Shown here piece after piece: positions 57,824 through 64,000 of a DNA stretch of 64,000 bases. The notes under the pieces are model-generated. The model was not told the origin of the DNA, searched no databases, and worked only from the letters and a program-made list of their open reading frames with translations. Position numbers and translations under genes: made by a program. Location: contig JAGTJL010000013.1 in assembly GCA_020746875.1 (NCBI GenBank), positions 1,612,001 through 1,676,000 of the forward strand, read 5' to 3'. Each line of letters starts with the position of its first letter. Positions within the stretch are counted from its first letter, which is position 1. Origin of the DNA: Rhexocercosporidium sp. MPI-PUGE-AT-0058 (taxonomy: Eukaryota; Ascomycota; Leotiomycetes; Helotiales).

Positions 57824-58366
57824 GGTGAAGTAGTACACAAGGTTAGCGACTGATGATTGTTGTCTTTGGATAGATCAACTATTATACTTGAACTGGTTGC
57901 TGAGCAAAAGTTTTCTGGTTCTTGAGTGGAATACAAAGTTCAATCAGCAATTGAAGGGATGACAAGAGCGCCGGAGGAATATTTAACCCGTATCTGACTC
58001 TGCCCTGAGATCCCGGTAAGTATGTTAAATCATGTGATGTCGATGTACTGATGGGGATAGTGCCGAATCAGTGGGTAGCGTCACTCCCCGGTGAGGCGGT
58101 GAGGCTAGCTTATCGCTGTTTCTACAACCTTGTTTCTTCTCTTCATATTATTTATATACCAAGTTTATTAATACCTACTAGAAAACATCACAAAATCGGT
58201 GAACTGACTTTTCGAAAACTCGATACAAAACACGTTCCAGCCAATCAATACGACCCTAGAACAAGGGCTCCAGGTGGCTAATTGTCTGCAAAGACAATGG
58301 TGCTGCCACAACAGCCCCTGGGAGACCGTCAGAGAATCGCCAGCGAGCCATCCCCAGGTCTAGGGC
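57824..58366. other. promoter of the reductase, no other gene
   Basis: GC-normal, no supported frame; the short frame at 58051-58281 has no motif. Confidence 0.5.
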
Positions 58367-58462
58367 CCTTGAATCGTATATATACAAAAATTCGATTCAT
58401 TTGATTCAAGTTTCATTCAAAAAATTTCAAATGAATCGAATTTTAGTATATACGATTCAAGG
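58367..58462. repeat. hairpin (inverted repeat), 96 bp
   Basis: Left arm CCTTGAATCGTATATATAC followed by AAAAATTCGATTCATTTGA. Right arm is its complement with two small changes (TCAAATGAATCGAATTTTAG, then TATATACGATTCAAGG). The loop is about 22 bp. MITE-like; no duplication recognised. Confidence 0.85.
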
Positions 58463-58577
58463 AATTCTCGCCTCTGATTCGTCAGATTCGAAGCTTTTAT
58501 TGTGGGGACCTCACAGTATCTTCTGCCCTCGTAGTTGTGGTTGTGGTTGATCAATTTAATGGTTTATTTACATGTAA

Positions 58578-58596
58578 ACACACACACACACACACA
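58578..58596. repeat. (AC)n microsatellite
   Basis: Uninterrupted AC dinucleotides, about nine units, visible directly. Confidence 0.9.
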
Positions 58597-58845
58597 ATTT
58601 ATTACGCCCAGCGGCTGAGCCGAAAGGGCAACTATCACTGATCTACTAATACATTTCCCAAGAATTGCCCTAGTCTCCTTCGAGCCCATACAGATTTCAT
58701 TTCTAGCCTATGTTTCCTCTTCTTTCCTATTTCTTGCGGATTCTCGTGGGTTGTACAGTAGAAGGCGAATTGGGTGTCGTTGTTTTTAGTTAATTATTTT
58801 TAGCGAGGTCCACTTGCAGACTACTGTGGCTGTGCACCCCTGCCT

Positions 58846-59000
58846 AGGAGGGGGTGGACAGTGGGTCTCGTCCACCGTTGTAAGGCAGTAAGGTTATTCT
58901 TCCAATCAGTAGTCTGAATATCTAGAATTTTCTCCATGAATTTCCTCAAATGTAAAGGCAAAAGACAGGGCTGGACGAGACCCACTGTCCACCCCCTCCT
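58846..59000. repeat. foldback element A with perfect 29-bp arms
   Basis: The arm 58846-58874 starts AGGAGGGGGTGGACAGTGGG and ends TCTCGTCCA. Its exact reverse complement is 58972-59000. The loop is 97 bp. It shares the inner arm (GTGGGTCTCGTC(C/T)A, CCGTTGT) with element B. Confidence 0.95.
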
Positions 59001-59020
59001 GTACGTAAGTTACCTGAAGG

Positions 59021-59181
59021 TACGAAAGGTGGTTTCAGGTGGGTCTCGTCTACCGTTGTTAGTGGTGAGGTAATGTTGGCCATAGAATAACATCGAATGC
59101 TCCGATTCTCCCCACAAATTTCTACAATTAGGGAGTAAAAATACTGAGCTGGACGAGACCCACCTGAAACCCCCTTTCGTA
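59021..59181. repeat. foldback element B, 32-bp arms with two mismatches
   Basis: The left arm 59021-59052 starts TACGAAAGGTGGTTTCAGGT. The right arm 59150-59181 is its complement except at two positions. Inner sequences resemble element A, only 20 bp away. The outer arm halves differ between A and B. Confidence 0.92.
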
Positions 59182-59296
59182 CGTACTTCCGTACCTCGGG
59201 CCTTGCAGAAACAGGATTGGCTAGCGACCGTCTCCACTATTTCCCCCGTCACTCCTCCCCTCCTCTTCTTTCCTGTCATCCATTTTGTCAGCAAAC

Positions 59297-59599
59297 ATGG
59301 CGCCACAACTGAATGCTGCACAGCATGTTTTAATCAACGCATTGCTCAAGGAAGGATTCGAGACCAAGCTAATAGCCACAAAAGCCTCATGCAAGGTCCG
59401 CGCTGTCCAGAGAATTCATCTGAAGAGACAACAGCAGTCCGGAATGCCCACCCCCCAAAGAACAAAGACCGTCGGCCGCCGTAGCTACATGACACCACCT
59501 ATGCAGGAAACTCTCTGCGATGTACTAATCAAACAGCTGTGGACGAAGAAGCAATTGATATTTGTAACACATTCAGTGATGTCTCCAGCATTTAACTAG
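59297..59599 (+). pseudogene. Tc1/mariner-type transposase, N-terminal fragment
   Basis: ATG 59297 begins MAPQLNAAQHVLINALLKEG. Then come FETKLIATKASCKVRAVQRI and LKRQQQSGMPTPQRTKTVGR. This is the helix-turn-helix DNA-binding part (about residues 10-50) of fungal Tc1-like transposases. The following YMTPPMQETLCDVLIKQ matches the linker. The frame then runs into unrelated sequence and stops at 59599. The DDE catalytic domain is absent. The two foldback elements lie directly upstream. Confidence 0.75.
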
Positions 59600-60146
59600 G
59601 CAGAAGGTTAGGCGTCGGAAGAGTGCCTAGGTAATTCTGAGGCTGGCGGCTGGCGACTGATAGGACTCCACGTCGATCTAGGTTTGAAGTGAAGCCGCCT
59701 AGTGAGGCTATACCGTACTTTCAACGCCTTACTCGTGCACTCAGCCTCAGTAAACCGTTCTCCAGAATCTCGTATAAATCCTCTACACCTTTCTTATAAC
59801 GCCCGGCGTACGAAATACGTAGTTATGTAGCCTCCTTTAGCGGGCGCAAACCACTTTATAGCGATGATGCTTGCTAGCAACATAAGCCATGCTGCGTGTG
59901 GTGCGGCTTTGACTCTAAGTATCGGAGTTAGGAGAAGGGGTTCGGGCATTCCACTAACCGCAATATATAATAAAAGGTCATACTGGAGAGCTTTCTAAAG
60001 TTGGGCTGAGAAGTCTAGATTTGTGACTTGGGTATAAGAATAAAGATTTAAATCTAGGCATAGAATTGACGAAGATTGAAGAACTCGAATACATAATTAA
60101 TTTTAGAGATTGCTGGTAGTTAAGAAGATGAAACAGCCAACAAGAA
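59600..60146. other. no supported gene
   Basis: Mixed composition. No domain could be read. Confidence 0.4.
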
Positions 60147-60898
60147 CTACAACGACCGTTTAAGTGCGATATGTGCCATAAAACCTTTCAACGCCTCGAA
60201 CATCACACAAGACCAATGTGTCAAAAGATTATTCAAATTAATTAATTAGTATTCTATTCTAATTAATTAAAATTGAATAAGATAAATTAATGACTTTTAG
60301 ACTTGATTAGAATAATAGTCAAATTATTCTTGAATATTATTCAATTATTCAAGAACATGTGACTTAGGTTAAAATAAATATCTTAAATACAAAGTAAACT
60401 ATTTTTTTTATATAAATAAAATTATCTTTAAGAGTATAACTTTTTATATACTTTTTCTCTTTATTAATATTCTATTATAAGACTTATTAATAGATATTAA
60501 ATTAAAATTGTCAACTTAATTTTAAGAGTTTTTTAATCGGTAGCTCGCTTAATAAGCAAGATAACGGGATCTATACCAAAAGGGGATAAATAATACCTAA
60601 AACGGGTATAGATCCCGTAAAATTTAACCTTAATTAAGCAAAACCAATGAACAGTGTATTAGTCAGCATATTATTCAAATTAATTAATTATATTTAAATC
60701 AAATCAGATATTAATTGATTAAGATAGATTAATCAGTAAAATCGTTGATTTGATTTGAATAATGGCCATTATTCAAATCAAATCAAATCATTTGACACAC
60801 TGCACAAGACATACTTCACACACTCTAGAAAGAAGCCTCACGCATATCAATACGATGGATGCACAAAGCTATTTTCTCGCCAGGCGTGACGGCTTGCA
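60147..60898 (+). pseudogene. C2H2 zinc-finger (CreA/Mig1-like) relic split by a MITE
   Basis: RPFKCDMCHKTFQRLEHHTR is encoded at 60149-60210. After the insertion the text continues at 60803-60893 as HKTYFTHSRKKPHAYQYDGC and TKLFSRQA. The two parts resemble the paired fingers of CreA/Mig1-type repressors (C-x2-C-x12-H, a TGEKPHA-like linker, then QxxGCTKxFSR). The second part needs one frame change and runs into a TGA. No flanking regulatory protein is left, so this is a small relic. Confidence 0.62.
60214..60802. mobile_element. hAT-like MITE, 589 bp
   Basis: TIRs CA(A/G)TGTGTCAAA(A/T)GATT at both ends. It is flanked by an exact 8-bp duplication CACAAGAC (60206-60213, 60803-60810). AT-rich interior with repeated ATTATTCAAATTAATTAATTA (60230 and 60671 regions) and an inner inverted repeat GGATCTATACC/GGTATAGATCC (about 60569-60618). 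No coding capacity. Confidence 0.88.
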
Positions 60899-61085
60899 AT
60901 ACTTTTAGGTAGACACTCGTTGTATCGACAAATCGAACAACACCGAGCTCGTAGAGGCTATCAACTCAATGTTTCGCTGGTACCAGGATGTAAGTCAATG
61001 CTACGTCTATCTGTCAGATGTTTCGAGACCTCCTTTCGATTCGGCGGACAGCCGCCTACGGAAGAAACTAATAGGGCAAACTTTA
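60899..61085 (+). pseudogene. HET-domain fragment
   Basis: YF*VDTRCIDKSNNTELVEA continues with INSMFRWYQDVSQCYVYLSD. This is the central WVDxxCIDK...INSMFxWY region shared with HET1, with an in-frame TAG replacing the Trp of WVDT. The rest of the gene is missing on both sides. Joined directly to the zinc-finger relic. Confidence 0.78.
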
Positions 61086-61399
61086 TTATAGCGCAAGCTT
61101 CTTTTAACTAATGGGCGCTAGATAACCCCCTATTATTCTCTAGCCGCTCGCCAATTAATCTAAGTACTAATAGCTAATAATTCAAAGGAGTCCTTTCCCT
61201 TTTCTTTAATATTTCTTATAAATTAAAAAGGATTAAGATTACACGCTAATCGGCTTCTATCACTTAGCACTGAGCTCGCCAGACTTGATGCTAATCGTTA
61301 ACGTTTATTACGTCGAGTTTCGGTCTTAATATAAGATTCTATATATATACTATTCGATCCTTCGTTATCGTCAAATACGACCAGACTTACGAGCTCTTT

Positions 61400-62165
61400 T
61401 CTAATCCAACCTTCGCCGCCAGCTTAATACCCTCGACCAACTTATCCGGCACACTTAAGAACGGCGAATATAAAGCCTTAATACTAAAAGTTATAATACT
61501 AAACCGTATAAATCTTATAATCCTTTACTAAACGATAAAAGGGATCGCCTTATCCTCCTCGCAATAAATATATGTATATAGCATATAATACTAAGGCTCG
61601 TGCATTAACTTGCTCGAGAAGACAATAACAAATGTATATAAGAGCTATATAATTCATTTCTATTACTCGGAGGGAGACATATCGTAGTAAAAGACTTCTT
61701 CCGAGGTATTAGGAGTCACGTAATCGCCTTAAATAAACACTTTATAAATAGCTTTCTTTAAAGGATTAAGGATATAAAGTTCATTTATAACAAAGGATTT
61801 CCTTTTAATGCGTGGAGAAGACTAACGCCTTTCGGTAAAGCGAAAGCACTTAAATACATAAAGTTAATATTTCCTCTTTCCTTACCGGCAGCTTTTCTTT
61901 ATGCGAACCCTAGATTTTTTTACGATATACGACCCTACGGCACCGCTATACGAGTATATAATTATAACGACTTTCTTTCTCGCATCTGCTAACTTCTTAA
62001 TTGTAGCACGGGTGTAGGCCGAATTATTAGCGAAAGTCTTTGTTAATAGTTCGGCGCCGATGGAGGGGAGAGCAACGGCTTTAATTACGTAGCCTGGAGG
62101 CTTAAGGAGTTCTTTAACGGCGTCGAAGCTAGCTAGGAAATGCCATGCTCTTGGTACAAAAAGAA
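61400..62165 (-). pseudogene. alpha/beta-hydrolase gene, RIP-degraded
   Basis: The minus strand reads AWHFLASFDAVKELLKPPGY, VIKAVALPSIGAELLTKTFA, then KKLADARKKVVIIIYSYSGA followed by VGSYIVKKS. The nucleophile elbow (HSYGG in intact relatives) is SYSGA-like here with changes. Further down come YTYIYCEEDKAIPF and PFLSVPDKLVEGIKLAAKVG. This is the layout of small AB-hydrolase_6 enzymes of fungi (about 250 aa). Many TAA/TAG stops and AT bias indicate RIP. The catalytic His region is unreadable. Confidence 0.72.
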
Positions 62166-64000
62166 TAATTAGTTATTCAGTCGATATCTTAAGATAATTG
62201 AGTATTAGAAAAAAAAAAACTATAAATATACAGCGTATATCTTTTGTTGTAAAAAGCGTTCTTAATTTTCGGAAGTGAAATCAGGCAAGATCAGCTTTCA
62301 CTTTCAGACGAAGGTCGAGGGAGGGGGGTTAATCTCGAGGATGGTTTAGTTCGCAACGTCCTCCTTTCGTGATAACAGTCCTAATCCAGAAAGATCAGCG
62401 ACGGAGAAGGAAAAGCTAAAAACCTTCTTCCTTACGGAAAAAGCTGTTTTAAGAGTTTGTTCACAATTAAAGTTCAAAAACATCGGTTTTACTTTCCTGC
62501 CAAGTCCTATACTGCCAGGGTATCTCAATTGCTGGGATATTGAATTTGTCGGGATACGGAGAACTCACTGGGATCGTGATTTAACATACTACTAATACAT
62601 TCCTTCTCGGGTGGATTTGCTTCCGGGCCGCCCCGTTACAGAACTCTCATACTATGGTACCCGGGGAAATACTTAGGTATTACCCTTAAGACGAAGTATT
62701 TATTTAATTAAATGCTGGACTCTGGCTATGCCACGAATCAATTTTTGCCGGCAAAGTCTAGAAATGTCAAAGCTCGAGCTAAATTAGCTGCCGCAATGTC
62801 CCAATAGCTGCCCGCTCTCTACTCGCTTTACGGAGGATTTAAAGGTCTGCAAATGAGGCTATCCATTATCGACAGATAACCTGTAGCGGGGGGACCGATT
62901 TACAGACTATTTAATAAAAAGAAATCTTCATACTAACACGGCTAATGGCGTTATTAACGACAAGCCATAAGAGTACAGAGTAGGCAATTAGTCGGCGGAG
63001 GGCAATGCGAAGATTATCATAGAAATTATACCTAGGGTGTACGGTTCGCTTAGAACGTGTTTTGGGATTGACGCGATTCGCTGGAGACAGGGATGACAGG
63101 CAGCAATGCAAATGAATCAAGCCCGGTTGGGTTTTAGGGAGGACTCTGCATACAACACTAATAGGCAAGGCAGCCCATGTTCGGTTAATCTATGCACAAA
63201 TGTTTGTTTTCTTATATAAGAGGGTTGGCCTCTATTCGTTATAATATAAAGAGGTTATCATTTCCTTTACTTCGAGTTTGTTATTGATTTATTTTGTGCT
63301 GATATAGATTTCGAAAAATAGCGGATATCGACCTCACAAAGAACCGTTAAAGGAAGTTGTAAGCTACGAGCGTTATAATTACTCTACTTACTGTCCTTTT
63401 TATTGTTCTTCGCTTCATTTCACGGTGTATAAAAGGAATTAGTATTAGTGTTAATAATATTATAATACTTATTGCTTTAGTATATTTAACTGTCGCACAC
63501 ACTTACTACCCTTAGACTAGACTGAATTAATAAGGTATAATTCTTTTTTTTTGTAGCATTTGCGGCATATATAATAGGCATTTACTACGGCATAGGAAAG
63601 CACGCAATTATATTAATTACTTTAGAAATTATATCGTATATAAAAGTAAATTAATACCACCGCTTGCTATCGAAGCAATTAATAAAGAAAGTCCTTAATA
63701 ACTTTTAAATGCTTATATGTTACTTGCATTTGCTTTACTAAGTTAGCTCTACTTTTAATATACCTTTAGATTTTCTTAATACGTAATATTAAGATTAGCG
63801 CTTACGTAATCGAGGCACTCTTTATATCTTAAGGCATCTCTATTATTATAATATTTATCTTTTAATACATATCAATCGAGAAGACGTGGAATCTAACTAT
63901 TTATGGCTATTATATTAACTTTAAAGCGTTATTTATTAGCAATACGATCCCTAATAATTTAACTAATATCGCGATCTTGTAACGACGCAAGAGCCTTAGA
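62166..64000. other. no supported gene; AT-rich from about 63,300
   Basis: 62,200-63,290 is mostly GC-normal, with a minus frame (62911-63168) lacking any known motif. 63,300-64,000 is AT-rich with stops in all frames. A short C2H2-like string (CSICGIYNRHLLRHRKARN, about 63555-63612) was seen but is too short to call. Confidence 0.45.

Noticed and set aside
63555..63612. C2H2 zinc-finger remnant
   Set aside because: A single short match in very AT-rich DNA without flanking support.
1..64000. CRISPR arrays, bacterial operons, rRNA or tRNA genes
   Set aside because: No spaced direct-repeat array was seen. Introns and gene families are fungal. No rRNA-like sequence or convincing tRNA cloverleaf was recognised by eye, but a tRNA scan could not be run.

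Overview
The window is nuclear DNA of a filamentous ascomycete (Pezizomycotina). Genes carry short GT-AG introns of about 45-75 nt. Gene families present include HET-domain proteins, an HsbA-type wall protein, DHA2 and sugar MFS transporters, a CYP52-like P450 and a LovD/EstB-like beta-lactamase. Transposons carry the stop-riddled, C-to-T/G-to-A pattern of repeat-induced point mutation (RIP). Leotiomycetes is my guess for the class, but nothing here proves it.

Layout. (1) 1-22.8 kb is mostly normal, GC-balanced gene space: a 3'-truncated MFS drug transporter (-), a proline-rich secreted protein (+), a hexose-type transporter (+), a conserved protein of unknown function (+), an HsbA/galactomannoprotein (-), HET protein HET1 (-), a 974-residue protein of an uncharacterised fungal family (-), and a frameshifted CYP52-like pseudogene (+). 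(2) 22.8-31.7 kb is mixed: a RIP-degraded CorA-like Mg2+ transporter gene, a second HET gene (HET2) with a small three-helix membrane protein gene 55 nt upstream on the same strand, and a HET fragment. (3) 31.7-44.8 kb is an AT-rich transposon graveyard: PiggyBac-like, pogo/Fot1-like and gypsy elements, a RIP-mutated copy of HET1 split by a hAT-like MITE, and a RIP-mutated copy of the HET fragment. (4) 44.8-49.3 kb is an island with an intact beta-lactamase-fold gene. (5) 49.3-56.1 kb is AT-rich again: a solo LTR, a full-length Fot1-type element with TIRs and TA duplication, and a Tad-like LINE ORF1. (6) 56.1-64 kb holds an MFS remnant, an intact five-exon NAD(P)-dependent reductase, hairpin elements, a Tc1-like transposase 5' fragment, a C2H2 zinc-finger relic split by a hAT-like MITE and joined to a HET remnant, and a RIP-degraded alpha/beta-hydrolase.

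The most informative theme is HET-gene turnover. Two apparently intact HET genes, two HET fragments and two RIP-mutated HET copies lie within 46 kb, and sources can be aligned with their mutated copies by eye. Functional statements rest on motif recognition only; no database search was run. Exon boundaries were chosen by splice consensus and reading phase.
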